From: Vicugna pacos
Taxonomy: Eukaryota > Chordata > Mammalia > Artiodactyla > Camelidae
Length of the DNA: 64,000 nt
Direction of reading: 5' to 3'
Assembly (NCBI RefSeq): GCF_048564905.1
Contig: NC_133005.1
Span: 16,919,501-16,983,500 of the forward strand
Part shown: in pieces, positions 41,285 to 52,924 of the stretch
Layout: the number at the start of each line of letters is the position of its first letter
Numbering within the stretch: position 1 is the first letter of the stretch
Made by a program: the position numbers and the translations under genes
The notes under the pieces: generated by a model
The model's input: only the letters and a program-made list of their open reading frames with translations
The model's database searches: none
What the model was told of the DNA's origin: nothing

Positions 41285-41420
41285 TACCCACTGACCGCTG
41301 CAGAAGACTGAGGCCTTAAAGATTAAAATAACTTGGTCACAGCTTCTTAGCTAATAAGTATCAGTGACCAAAGGTCATTCTGTCCCTTGTTGACCTCAAT
41401 ACCTTACGAAATTCCAGTAG
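41285..41420 (-). repeat. MIR-like SINE, reverse orientation
   Basis: The phrases gaagactgaggccttaaaga and ttggtcacagcttcttagct match a reversed MIR core weakly. Confidence 0.4.
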
Positions 41421-42285
41421 AAGAGAATTTCACAAGTATCTTAGGAGAGGACTGGGATCAGACTTAACCCTAATTATTCCAAACTTAATACTGAGACAGT
41501 AAGAAGATAGCATCTTACTCCAAGTAAGATAGGACCCCACGGACAGGACAGTATTTTCTGAAGCTCTGAAACGTGGGAATGAAATCACAAGGCACATTTC
41601 TGCCTGTGGTTGCCATCAGTCTCACTACTGCAATGAACCACACACATTTACTAAAAAAGACCACTTTGCTATCATGAGCTGTGAAGAGGATAAAAGAAAT
41701 TAAAAATGTAACTTGACTTTCCTTGCCATAAAGCCAACACTGAATAATGTCAAATGCAACACCTAGAATGTGTGCACTGTGAAACTAACAATCTTTCAGA
41801 AGCCCAGCCGAGTCGGAACCAAGATCGCCTTTCTGTTTTGCCGTAAGATGAATTTCCTGACCTCTTAGGTCATTTCTACTTTCAAATTCAGTGTGTTGAT
41901 GATTATGCACTCCTGTTGTAGGAATGAAATCTCCAATTCCAACCAAGAAAATGCCTAACTGCTCTCAACACTTATGTTTAGGGAAACCATCCTACTCGCC
42001 TGCCCGAGGTTCTGTGGTTTTATCAGGATATCATCATTTCGTCACTGTGAGTAATTCTTTCTTTTGAAGACTCTTACAAGTGGATGTACTGAGCGTGTAA
42101 ATATTACACCTACAGACAGTTAGCCTGACATTCCATGGTGTAAACACTGTAAGTACAAACATTTTCACCTGACACTCCATGGGCAGGGGGTGGGGGAAGA
42201 CAGAGTAACAGCACTTAGCATAAAATGTTCAACATTAGGGTTTCTCATAATGAAAGCAAAGCGCACAAGGAAACCATTTGGTTAC

Positions 42286-42321
42286 CTTTTTGTTGTTTTC
42301 ATGTTCAAGGTCATCTGAAGC
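42286..42321 (-). CDS. PLCB4: PLCB4 36-bp cassette exon in the X-Y linker
   Basis: This 36-bp, phase 0-0 exon encodes the twelve residues ASDDLEHENNKK between ...NSVKK and GLITVEDE.... It matches the 12-residue insert I recall from one annotated mammalian PLCB4 isoform; shorter isoforms skip it. The acceptor lies behind a dense pyrimidine tract (ttttctttctctccttcag) with CU-rich motifs of the kind bound by PTB proteins. The donor is AAAAAG|gtaacc. It lengthens the acidic autoinhibitory linker without changing frame. The reading is clear; that it is optional is from family knowledge. Confidence 0.88.
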
Positions 42322-42479
42322 CTGAAGGAGAGAAAGAAAATCATTTACTTCTCTAAAGGGCAGAATTCCAGATTTACTCGGCCATACACATGTAAATATT
42401 TAAGTAAGTATAGGTACCCCTGTGAGTCTATTCGTTTGTTAAGATGGGAAGTCACCTGTGACACAAATCCATGGGCCAA

Positions 42480-42912
42480 GCGGAACTGGATGGTTTCTCT
42501 ACTTTCTTTTCCTGTTGATTCATCGTTAGTGGAAAGAAACGCTACTGACTTTTGTAGGTTAATCTTGTAACCTGCTACCTTGCCGAATTCTTCGATCAGC
42601 TCTAGTAGCTTTGGTGTGGAGCTTTTAGGGTTTTCTATATATATAGTATCATGTCGTTTGCAGTGAGAGGGGCTAAATTTGGGAGTTTGAGATTTACAAA
42701 TGTTAGCCACTATATGTAAAAATAGATTTTTAAAAAAAAGTTTCTTTTGTATTTCACAGAGAGCTATATTCAGTATCTTGTCATAACCTTTAATGGAAAA
42801 AATATGTAAACGAATGTATGTATGTATATGCATGACTGGGACATTGTGCCGGACACCAGAAATGGACACATTGTAACTGACTGTACTTCAATAAATTAAA
42901 AAAAAAAAAAGA
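42480..42912. mobile_element. L1 with internal 5' inversion (twin-priming structure)
   Basis: From about 42480 to 42672 the sequence is reversed L1 ORF2 (minus strand reads SSTPKLLELIEEFGKVAGYK then INLQKSVAFLSTND). From about 42673 to 42912 it is plus-strand L1 3' end (gatttacaaatgttagccac, gggacattgtgccggacacc, ctgactgtacttcaataaat, then A tail). Head-to-head pieces of one L1 with a forward 3' end are the usual product of twin priming. The reading frame at 42345-42869 crosses both pieces and is not a gene. The insertion lies about 160 bp upstream of the cassette exon. Confidence 0.8.
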
Positions 42913-43721
42913 ACTGGAAAGATATGATGTTCTAACTCTCTTCCAACCAGAAAAGCTCATCTTACTGCTCGTCTCCCGTCTTTGTTGACAGCCTTCGCCT
43001 GTTGAGATGCTTCCTTATGGTAATTTGGTTAGTGATTTAGTCCTGGGGCTTGGGAAAATCATCGATGGGGCCACCTCCCCTGATCTGTAAAGGGTCCCTC
43101 TTAAGCTATTCAACGCTCCACCTGGGTGTTGATAAAGGCAGCATGAAGCTGAGCACCGAGTCTCAGCACGCATCTAATACCCCGAAAGCAGTTGCAGTCC
43201 TCTGAATCGGAAAATGTAGCTGTAACGGCTCTGCTCAGCGGACAAACGCTCTCCCATTTTCTTAGCACCTACTATATATGCTCACCTGCACCTTTATCCA
43301 TGGTCTCCATGATCAAGTATCGCTGCTCCCATCAAAGACCACATCCTCACGTCACCATGAGCCCGCCCACTCAGGGAATCCACAGGTCCTCATCCTCTCT
43401 CCCTCGGGCAAGACTGGCCTCTCCCTCTCTCCTGCCCCCTTCCCAGCAGTCTGCAGACACACTCCAGGTTCCTCCGTCCTGAAAATCACACTCCCTTGAC
43501 TCCTCAGCTTCCTTTTAGCCTCCAGCTCCCTTTACAGCAAAACTGCTCAAAAGCAGAGCGTCTCTTCATTCACATCTGTCTGCTCCAGGGGCCCCCACCG
43601 CCCCACTGAGACCTCCCTTCTCAGGGTTTCCAGTGACTCCAAGGCTAGTAATGCAATGGACACTCCTGAGTCTTCTTACTCAATCACTCAATAGCATTAA
43701 AAAATATTGACCACTTTGCCA

Positions 43722-44050
43722 GGGGCTGGGGGTGGTCCAAGGGTACAAACTCCCAGTTATAAGAGGCGTAACTTCCAGGATCTTAAGTACAGCGTGATGA
43801 CCGGAGTTAACAACAGTGCATTGTATACTGGAAAGGCGGTGAGAGCAGGGCTCAAAGGTTCTCACCACACACGCACACACCCCACCGCACACACCAACCC
43901 CACCACACACACGGAGGTAATTATGTGAGGTGATGGGTGGGCTACCTACACTTACTGTGGTAATCGTTTTGCAGTATATACACGTATCAAATCATCACGT
44001 CGTCCACCTTAACCTTACACAGTATGAGATGTCAATCACATCTCAGCGAA
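43722..44050 (+). mobile_element. L1M-like 3' end
   Basis: The order aagggtacaaactcccagtt, ataagaggcgtaacttccag, gttaacaacagtgcattgta, a (CA)-rich tract at 43864-43914, then aattatgtgaggtgatgggt, ctgtggtaatcgttttgcag and caatcacatctcagcgaag follows the old L1 3' UTR. Confidence 0.75.
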
Positions 44051-44389
44051 GTTGGGAAAATGCTCCACCAACTCTGTCTTCCTCTCGCCACAGGTCTCTC
44101 GGCTTCCCCAGTCCCCCTGCCCGGTTCCCCTCCCATTTCTCCCTCTTCTCTCCCGGCTCCTCTCCTGGGAGCCTGCCTTCAACCAGAGCTCCTCCACCTG
44201 GGCCTCTTTTTCTGCCTCGTCTCATGGACCACTGCGTTTACGTCCATGGCTTCAAATACGATCTCCCAGACTCCCAATTTATGTCTCTAGCCTGACCTCT
44301 TTTCTCGTTCTAGAAACAGGTGGGGCCGATGCTAAAACCACGGTGAAGGTGAAAATGATGCTAACACAGCCGTGACCAAGCCTTCACAG

Positions 44390-44600
44390 GAGGGACCACG
44401 TGCCAGGCACCATCCTCAGCTATTTACTGTACTGAAACGCATTCCCTCTGCATGATGGACCAAAGAAACAGGTGCTTTTATCTTCATCTTGCAGATGTGA
44501 AGCCAAGGTGCTGAGTGGTTAAGTGACCTACTCGAGGTTACAGTTAGGAAGTGAACCCAGAGTCGGATGCCAGTGCTGTAGAGACACCCAGAGCCCTGCC
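44390..44600 (-). repeat. MIR SINE, reverse orientation
   Basis: Reversed MIR: cacgtgccaggcaccatcct, tttatcttcatcttgcagat, gtggttaagtgacctactcg, aggaagtgaacccagagtcg. Confidence 0.8.
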
Positions 44601-44934
44601 CCTTTGGGCATCTCATGGCCTCAGACCACCAGTCCCACTTGAAACTCCTGAGTTCTTTCTCTTCTAGTCTTCCCCACTGTCCCCAGTTCCTCCAACAGAG
44701 ACCCTAGAGAGTCACCCTGCTCCCAGCCTCCCTCACGTGCCCACATGCCACCCATCAGCGAGTTGCATCACTTTTGCTTCCTCAGTACACCTTGGATCCA
44801 CTCGGCCCTGTGTCTGTCGTGCAGGAGAACCCTCAGCGGTCTGGCGCGTGCAGCAGCCAGGTCACTGCTTCTCCTGCATCCACGCCTCCTTCCTTCTAAA
44901 CTGGTCTCCATTCCATAACCACAGTGATTTTTAA

Positions 44935-45470
44935 AAACTCCGACTGGCAGCACTGCCCCTTTACTTTAAACTTTCTCAATGGCTCCACATGCCACTTAAA
45001 TTAACATCTGAGTTTCTCACAGCTGCCTCCCAAAGCCTGCATGTAGCTCCCCCCGCCTGTCCGGTCCCACCTTGTTTCACTCCTTGACCCCTCGCTCAGC
45101 CCACTCTGTGCACGCTGCCTTCGCTGTGCCCACTGCTGTGGTCCCTCGGCGCGCAAAGCAACGCCTCTCTTTCTGCGCGTGGCCAGTTCCTCATCACCCT
45201 GCGAGTTCTCATTTCCTCGTTTTGGTCTCTCCACCTCGCTGTTCTCCATTTGAGCGCTCGTCCGGAGTTTCGAACAGCTCTTATCACAAATTAATATTCT
45301 TCAGCTGACTGTTGGCTGGCTTGCGTTTCCCACCCTCTTCCAAGGAACTTCATCAGGTCATCAGCTCCAGGAGGGCAGACACCAGGGGTGTTTTGACCCT
45401 TCTGGGTTGTTATGGCCGAGACTGAGCCCAGCACATAGTAGGGGCACAGTTACTATTTTTCTTGGCTGAA
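44935..45470 (+). mobile_element. L2 LINE fragment
   Basis: An L2-like 3' half: ctttctcaatggctccacat, agcctgcatgtagctccccc and a run of Pro/Cys-rich text, then agctccaggagggcagacac and agcccagcacatagtagggg. It is an ancient remnant with no intact frame. Confidence 0.6.
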
Positions 45471-45909
45471 GGGTTGGACGGATGGGGAGGTTTCTATGCT
45501 GGCTCTGCATCAGGAGGGAGATGAGATTTCTAACCAGTCGGACTGGTTCTCTAATGAGGGCTTGCTTGGGATGATGGGGTCGTTTTCCTGATGCTCTGAA
45601 CATGTTAACTTTGCCACTGGGGCCCTGCCGTCTCCCCGCTCACCTGTAATTACACAGTAAATGACATTTAAAGGACACGGGGCCAAATAGTTAGGGGTCA
45701 ACACGGGGCATGACTAGTCAGTCCTTTAAATGTCCTTCCTAACTGAGGACTGCCTTTGCCTCGCGTTCAGATACTGATTCTGTTACCCAAATGAGAAGGG
45801 CAGTTAGACGGTGTTTTATTTCCTGGTGGTTGTCACACCTCTGAAATGTCAAAACCACCGCTGCTGCCTCTTGAGCATCACAAAAGGAAAGGGGCCCCAG
45901 GACGCCAAC

Positions 45910-46010
45910 CTTCTTGACACTGTTGGCGACGGCTTCCTTGTGACCCAGGTCGTCCGCGGAAAGTTCATTTCCGTACTTGTACTCGGGGTGAGCTTCCTCC
46001 TCTTGCTCAG
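45910..46010 (-). CDS. PLCB4: PLCB4 exon: linker, [15 protein letters not shown]
   Basis: This 101-bp exon encodes [20 protein letters not shown] followed by [13 protein letters not shown] after a shared alanine. It is still in the X-Y linker and ends in phase 0. The acceptor is cccgcag. The donor AAG|gttggc is weak, with no A/G at +3 or A at +4. It sits directly upstream of the 36-bp cassette exon, so the transcript can join either that exon or the first Y-box exon in frame. Confidence 0.95.
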
Positions 46011-47340
46011 CTGCGGGAAGACAAAGGGCAATCCATGAAGGCAGCTTACAAGGGGTCCGGCCTCCTCCCCAGTCTCGGGGAGCGGGGAAGGAAGCGAAAC
46101 GAGAATGGGAACATTTAAACACGCAATTCTTTTTTTCTCCAAATAAAACTCTCACTGAACTCCACTATCTACACAAAGTCCAAGGGCATGTCTGTTACTT
46201 CACCTGCATCTTCCATGATTTTTGACATACCTGATGGTTAATACATTTTTCTTAAGTGAATGATCACCTACATCCCAAGACACTAACCCTAAAAAATTAA
46301 AGCCTTCCACACCACAGGAGGACCCGTGACTCGTAAAAGGGGTTTTTTGGACCTTCCATGACACCCAGAGAAAACAAGATGATAAATACATTTAATAATT
46401 CTGAAAAGGAGACAAAAATGTCCCCTTGAATTTTATGGGCTGAATGAGGTGTGGCTGGAGTGGTGTGACACATAAAGAGCCTGGAAGGACTGGACTGCTC
46501 CTGTAGACCTTCTGCCAAATCTACTTAGGTCTAAAATAAGACTCTGAAATCAATCCTCACGCTCATGGTAGGAAGCGGGCATGGCCTGGGCTGCGAACAG
46601 AGGCCCAGATGCCATCACTCAGTCCACCGGTCCAGGAAATGACAAGACCTCTGGTACCCACCCAAGGCTTTCAGTGGAAACCCACTGAAAAATGAGCCAC
46701 ACACTGGGGTGAGATCTGTGTCCCCATGATGCCCGTTCTGCTGGAGTGCCCAGGAATTTGCCCACAAACTGACCAGGATGAGGAGACCCCCACAGGCCAG
46801 AGGCCACGGCCAGCACAAATCCACACCATCACAACACAGGGCATGAGGGACCCTGACCGTAAAAAAACCCAACAGTGAAGTAATTTCTGAGGGGGTGGTG
46901 AGCAGACCCATAAGAATTCGGGGCATCTTTTAAAAGAGCATGGTTAAAAGGCGGAAGGGAGGAGGACACAAGAACAGGATTAAATGAAAAACTTCCACTG
47001 ATTCTAAGGTGCAATTTCCCGCCACGTTTTAATGTATCTGACATTGCAAGGTATCCTTTAGTCCATGGCGTTTTACAATTCGTCGGAGGCATTTGTTCTT
47101 TCTTAGTCAATAAAGTGGTAGCACCTTGCAACTGACGGGAGTCTCAGATCTAGAATTTTGGATTGCTTTTTGCATGTGCTATTCCAGGCAGGCGAAGAGG
47201 TGAAGGAAAAGAGACAGACACTCTCCCCTTCTGGAATTGATACTCCATTAAGGGGATATTCTGGAGGCAAATTATTATTTTTTTTTAAGTAGGTCATACA
47301 GGCCTTGGGTAGGAAAAAAGGATTTGAGAAGCTGGATGAG
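46011..47340. other. Intron with nothing recognised
   Basis: No nameable repeat, exon or RNA gene. Open frames of 60-103 codons on the minus strand carry no family motif. Confidence 0.4.
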
Positions 47341-47349
47341 GTCTTAAAA

Positions 47350-47500
47350 TATCTAGTCCAGTGTCTTCACTTTACAGCTAAAGGGAACAGATTTCCAGAT
47401 ACGATGTGACTTGTCGGAGGTCACAGAGTTAGATACGAACCTGTGTTTCTCAGGATTCTTAGCCCAAGGCTCTTAATGCGACACTGCGTTCCATGACCTA
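47350..47500 (-). repeat. MIR SINE, reverse orientation
   Basis: The phrases cttcactttacagctaaagg, gtgacttgtcggaggtcaca and gagttagatacgaacctgtg give a reversed MIR core. Confidence 0.65.
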
Positions 47501-48429
47501 CAACCTGTACCCCAGATTTTGAAACCTCCTGCCACCACCATTGAATCTCAACTCTGTAGATCTCTAGTCTGAGCTGTCCAATCAGATGCAAATGACTTGA
47601 ATTTCAAGGGGTGTGTCCCACTGACACAGTAGAGACTTAGTAACTATTTTTTTAAGGGTTGTATGAATACAGGTTACCATCTCTTGAGCGTGCACGCATG
47701 CACAGACAGACTGCAACCAGACACAACTCCGGCGTTCCCCACGGCTTGCCTGAGTCTAAATCCAGCTTAATGACTGGGCACATGCTTTCACTGACTGAGA
47801 GCCTTCTCTATTTTCAACAGCCTCCAGGCAGGCCTGCCCTCTTGAACCAAGCTTGGTTTCCCCTTGCCTGCTGTGTTGAAGTATTTAAATTAGAAACTCT
47901 CGTTCAAGGACGGTAGGAGCACACTATGAGAGCAGGGTAATTACAGCCAACTGGTTGACCAGAACTAAAGCCAAGTACGACCGAGGGAACTCAGGAATCA
48001 CGTCTATAACTGGTAAGGCAGCAACCTCTGCGCCCTTAGAGACAAACTCAGGTGGGTGATCCTGTCCTTTCAAATACTCTCCTACTTGCTTATGATTCCC
48101 CATGATTATTTCTGTTAAAACAAATCAAAATTTTACCTTAAGTGTATTACACGGGAGTCACTAGAGGCAAATTTTTTTTTTTTTTGGTCTGTAAGAATCA
48201 TCAGCAGATGCATAAAGGCTGAGAAAATACCCTTCAGGATGGTAAGTGAGATTTCTACTGACCCTCGTTATCGATTAAAGTGCGTGTTCAGGAAATTTCA
48301 CATCTTTGACGTCTATCAGTTATGTCATTTTCCTTTTTTAAACGAAAGGTATTTTTAACAATGATTTTTCATATCTGTGCTCTCGTTATGGTCCTATATA
48401 TTAGAAGGAGAGTGTTGTAAGGTATAAAA

Positions 48430-48612
48430 GGTTTTGACCCTGACATCAAGGGGTTGAATCTTAGTGGTACGGCTCACCAACTGTGGGGTCCTATGTAGGC
48501 TCTCTAAGCTTCAGTTTCCCCATCTGAGAAATGATGTAATAACACCTACTTCATTGGGCTGAATGGAGATTAGATAAGGCATGGATGTAAAGCATGTGAC
48601 CCACAGTGGGTA
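48430..48612 (+). repeat. MIR SINE
   Basis: The phrases tgaatcttagtggtacggct, aagcttcagtttccccatct, gagaaatgatgtaataacac and ggagattagataaggcatgg form a clear MIR. Confidence 0.8.
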
Positions 48613-48974
48613 CACCCACTGTCGCTGTTCTTATTAACATCACTGTTTCCTTCTCGTTAATTTACTCCACTCTTCTGCAGTTTGTTTTACTGGATTAGAG
48701 TGTCTAGTAACACCTCACATGCTTTTGATGATCACCTATGAAACAACCTAAGTTACGGAACAGTTTCCAGGTAACACTCAGATTTTCAAATTTTAGAAAT
48801 ATTTTCTTGATCTTTTGAAATATATTCCTTTCAAAATTTTATTCTTAAATCTCACTCGGGTTTATCTGCAAAAAAAAAAAAAGTGAAATAATGTACGAGG
48901 CAACGTGGCAGACTGCGTTTTCCCAGGACGTATGCAATAGTACCTACTTTCCCATTTGCGTTTCTACAGTGTGA

Positions 48975-49475
48975 TCTTGCACTCACCCACCCCCTCTGAA
49001 TGTGGCTGGGCCCTAAGGCTGCTTCGATGAAGAAAATACAGAGGAAGTGATGACAGGCCTGTTCCAGGTACAGCTCTTAATGAGCTTAGCAGCTTCTGCT
49101 TCCTGCCTATTGGAGCACTGGCCCTCAAAATGCTCCACTAAGGAACCTGGCCAAGCCAAGAAGGAGGAGACCAAGCCATGTGCAGAGGCCACAAAGGGGT
49201 GTCTGAGTCAACAGACCCAACTGAGCTCCCAACAGACAGCCAGCAGCAACCGCCAGCCCCGAGTGAGCCATCTCAGACATCCGGCCCCACCGAGCCTTCA
49301 GATGACTCCCGCCCCAGATGTCATCTGCCAGGAAACCACGTGAGAAACCAGAGGGAGCACCACCAACCTGAGCCCAGGTGACTCACAGAACAAGGAGCGA
49401 TAACAATAAAGTATTGATTTGAGACTCCAAGTTTTGGGGTGATTTGTTACACAGCAATATGTAACCACAACGGGC
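48975..49475 (+). mobile_element. Old solo LTR, MaLR-like fossil
   Basis: It is similar in layout to the elements at 415 and 6663: tgaatgtggctgggccctaa, acagaggaagtgatg, a polar central part, then aataaagtattgatttgaga and tggggtgatttgttacacag. It is a diverged fossil; subfamily uncertain. Confidence 0.5.
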
Positions 49476-50500
49476 GTTGATTAAATACTGTCAGGTAGCT
49501 CTGGCCTCCGAGACCCTCCCTGCCATATGAAACATATGAAAGGAAGCCATGTTACCACGGTCTGGGTGTGCAACGTAAATCGCTTATCAAGTCTTTTCCA
49601 TAGTCAGGAGTCTCTACTAAGAGCTTTTTACCTATAATCTCAGACTTTCCTAAAACCTACTCTTCTATTTCAGATGTTTATATAAAAAATAGAGTTTCTA
49701 CAGGTATTCCTAAATTATTTGGCCCAAAGACAATATTTAAATTCAAGGCACTGTCTAACTGACAGACGCACAATGCATGTCCAAGTTACTTTGCTAATTA
49801 ATGCTCATGTCACGTTGTTAATCAATGGTTATGATACGTCATGAACAAGTAATTTTCTAAAAACATTCCAAACCTTTCAAATGACCCATTTAAAGCCAAA
49901 GATTCTGGTTGGGGCCCTATGGCAAAGTAAAACAGAAGCTCATAGCAAGAGATATAAAAAGATACAGATTTGTAGGTACAGATAATACCGGTAACTGGTT
50001 ATTTGAAGAAATTTGAACGTGAAAGTCTGATCATGGCTTTGAGTTTCCAGTTCACTGTGTGTGCACACAAGCCAAACCAATCATTTCCTGAGAGTCTAGA
50101 TCCATGTTCCTTTCCTTTTAACTCGCCTTGCTGCTGTCACCAGTAACAACACGGATGGTCATGTTTTTGTTTACAGGAAGAGACTGCAAAAATGTTTTTC
50201 ATTCTAAGCCCTGCTTCAGGGATTCTCTGGCTGTGAATCACCGCTGAACAGCTGAACGCACAACAGGAAAGGCGATGACTAAGCTACTAAAATCTAGTGC
50301 GTAGATACATTCAAAGTCACACTGTTTGGAAAAATACCCCAAAATAGCAAAAGATTAAGGCTGGTGCATGAGCCCAACTATTAGGAATTGAAATGTCACA
50401 TTATATAGAAAACGGTCCACTGAGACACATTCATGCTTTTCGTACTTTAAAAAGCATTTTTGTGATGTGTACATTAAAAAAAAATAAACAACCAACTCAC

Positions 50501-50596
50501 CACTTTCTATTTCCTCTTCGTTATCATCCTCTAAGATGTTCACTGGGGCAGCGGATTCCCCTGCTTCCATCATACTTTTCAAAGCTTCAAGCTGCT
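50501..50596 (-). CDS. PLCB4: PLCB4 exon: acidic X-Y linker
   Basis: This 96-bp exon encodes [20 protein letters not shown] followed by [11 protein letters not shown] and one base of an alanine codon. The acidic run EDDNEEEIE is typical of the PLC-beta X-Y linker, which autoinhibits the enzyme by covering the active site until it meets charged membrane. Small differences from the human sequence as I recall it (ALK for ALR, AAPVN for ASPAN) fit a different mammal. Acceptor aataacag, donor G|gtgagt. Confidence 0.95.
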
Positions 50597-50929
50597 CTGT
50601 TATTAAAACGAAGTAAGAAGGAAAGGATACAGGTGTTAGATCATGTATAAAACTTGGGCTTGAAGACTGACACCAAGAAAGAAACAAGAAGGGTCGTGGC
50701 TCCTGCTGGTTCCGTACTAAGGCTCAGCTATGGCCACTGCCCCCAGTGCTGGTGACCGTGTCTCCTTAAGGAACGTGCAACCACACCATCTATACACGCT
50801 GAGCAACTACTGGAACATGGGCAGGTGCCCCAACCTCTGGTCACCAGGCTGAGAACTCACAGCTCAGGCACCATAAAGGATTTAAGGCTTGATAACAGAA
50901 GCCTCTAATTTGGAGAATCTGGCCCAGAC

Positions 50930-51560
50930 CAAGGTTTATGGATAATTATGGTAAAGTGACAGAAGCGAGACTGAAAAAACTTCAGGAAAAAATATTTGCA
51001 ATTGATAGAACCAAATTATTATCCCAATAGATTAAAAAACCCTTATAAGTTAGATAAAGATGTATGAAACAATTTTTAAAATGGGAAAATATGTCGGGGC
51101 AAATTATAAATAATAATGAAAAAGAAACTAGTTATCAAAGACAGACAGATAAAAAAATTAAAGTTTAATTTTTCTTTTATGAGTTTGACACATATAAAAG
51201 ATGGATGCTGGCCAGCATGAAGAATATCGCTGGGAAATGGACACTCCTCATATATTATAGTGATGGTGTGAAAGAGTGTAGCTTTTCTGAAAGACAGTGT
51301 AACATGATACATCACAATAAAAACTGTGTGCATTTGGCCAACCAACTCTAACTCTACCAACTGGTTCCAAGGAGAAGGCTGCATAAATACACAAAATAAA
51401 TATTCAAGCATGTTTACTACTGTTGTTTACATAGACATGAGAACCCACCCTCTTGGGACTGGTTAAATTACACTATATTCCACATAATACGAATTTTGCC
51501 TAGTGATTCATACCCCAGAAACTTTTTTTAATTGTATAGATTAGAATTAAAGTTAGTATG
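50930..51560 (+). mobile_element. Old L1 ORF2 fragment (L1M/HAL1-like)
   Basis: Diverged phrases include aatgggaaaatatgtcgggg, ggatgctggccagcatgaag, gctgggaaatggacactcct and catatattatagtgatgg, which follow the order of an old L1 ORF2 3' region. It is inactive and heavily mutated. Confidence 0.5.
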
Positions 51561-52139
51561 CAGATTTATATCTGACTGGATATAAGCACACTCAGTTGGC
51601 CGAACTGAATTCAGATAATCAAAAATCAGCATACCTAACGTGATTCCAGTTTTGTTAAAAACGTGCGCCTATGTCAAAAATGTACACGTGTGTGTCTATA
51701 GTATATAAGTGTAAAATATATAACTTGGTGCTATTATTTTATTATGTTTTTCTTCGCTGTTTTCATTTCATGCCATTATTGTTGTTGCAATACAAATAAA
51801 CTGTAGTTGATAAATTTTAAAATTCTAATTTAGAATATGTAGGGAAAACCCACAATGCAATCATAGCAATGTATCTGATGCCATTCATCAACTGAACTGA
51901 GAGATTCGCTGGAGGAAAATATTTTCAAAGGAAATGTGCTGGGAAGACACAGGGGATACGTCTAGATAAAATCACCTCCTTCTCACACACACACATTTAC
52001 ACTGTCATATTACCCAGGACCCCTAGATATGCATGTATCACAGGGGAAACTTTTTGAAAGGACTTGAGAGTGTATAAAATGATAAAGGGCTACTTCCTTC
52101 TTTTTTTTTTTAAACAATGGAAATGGTTTTTATTAACAG

Positions 52140-52425
52140 CCTCTTTATTTAACATTTTTTATTGATTTATAATCATTTTACAATGTTGCATCAAATTCCA
52201 GTGTAGAGCCCAATTTTTCAATTATCCATGAACATACATATATTCACTGTCACATTTTTCCTCTGTGAGCTACCATAAGATCTTGTATATATTTCCTTGT
52301 GCTATACAATATAATCTTGTTTATCTGTTCTACATTTTGAAATCCCAGTCTATCCCTCCCCACCCTCTATCCCCTTGGCAACCACAAATTTGTATTCTGT
52401 GTCTGTGAGTCTGTTACTTCCTTAT
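52140..52425 (-). mobile_element. L1 3' end, reverse orientation
   Basis: Reversed L1 tail: tattgatttataatcatttt, acaatgttgcatcaaattcc, aagatcttgtatatatttcc, ttgtgctatacaatataatc, ccttggcaaccacaaatttg. Confidence 0.8.
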
Positions 52426-52499
52426 TTGTTAATAAATTCTGAAATGCCTCTTTCACTTTCTTCTCCTCTTTCCTTGGGATCTCTCCAAATTCTGGTCTA

Positions 52500-52808
<309 letters not shown>

Positions 52809-52909
52809 CTAGAGATAAACAAAAAAGGCAGAATTCGTGACACACTGTACTCCAGTTTCATTCCCAGCCCGGAATGAGCATCAGGCCTGTGTGTTATGCA
52901 ACCTAATAG

Positions 52910-52924
52910 CCACTAGATGGCAGT
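52910..52924 (+). promoter_or_regulatory. CTCF-like motif, plus strand
   Basis: CCACTAGATGGCAGT fits the CTCF core CCASYAGRKGGCRSY at all 15 positions. It lies in an intron about 100 bp from the linker exon at 52718-52808, next to a moderately CpG-bearing stretch (53010-53290). Occupancy cannot be known from sequence. Confidence 0.6.

Noticed and set aside
42345-42869. 174-codon open frame on the minus strand
   Set aside because: It crosses two oppositely oriented pieces of one L1. Only the central part is true L1 ORF2 protein sequence.
43864-43914. (CA)n microsatellite as a separate element
   Set aside because: It is short and interrupted, and part of the 3' UTR of the surrounding old L1.
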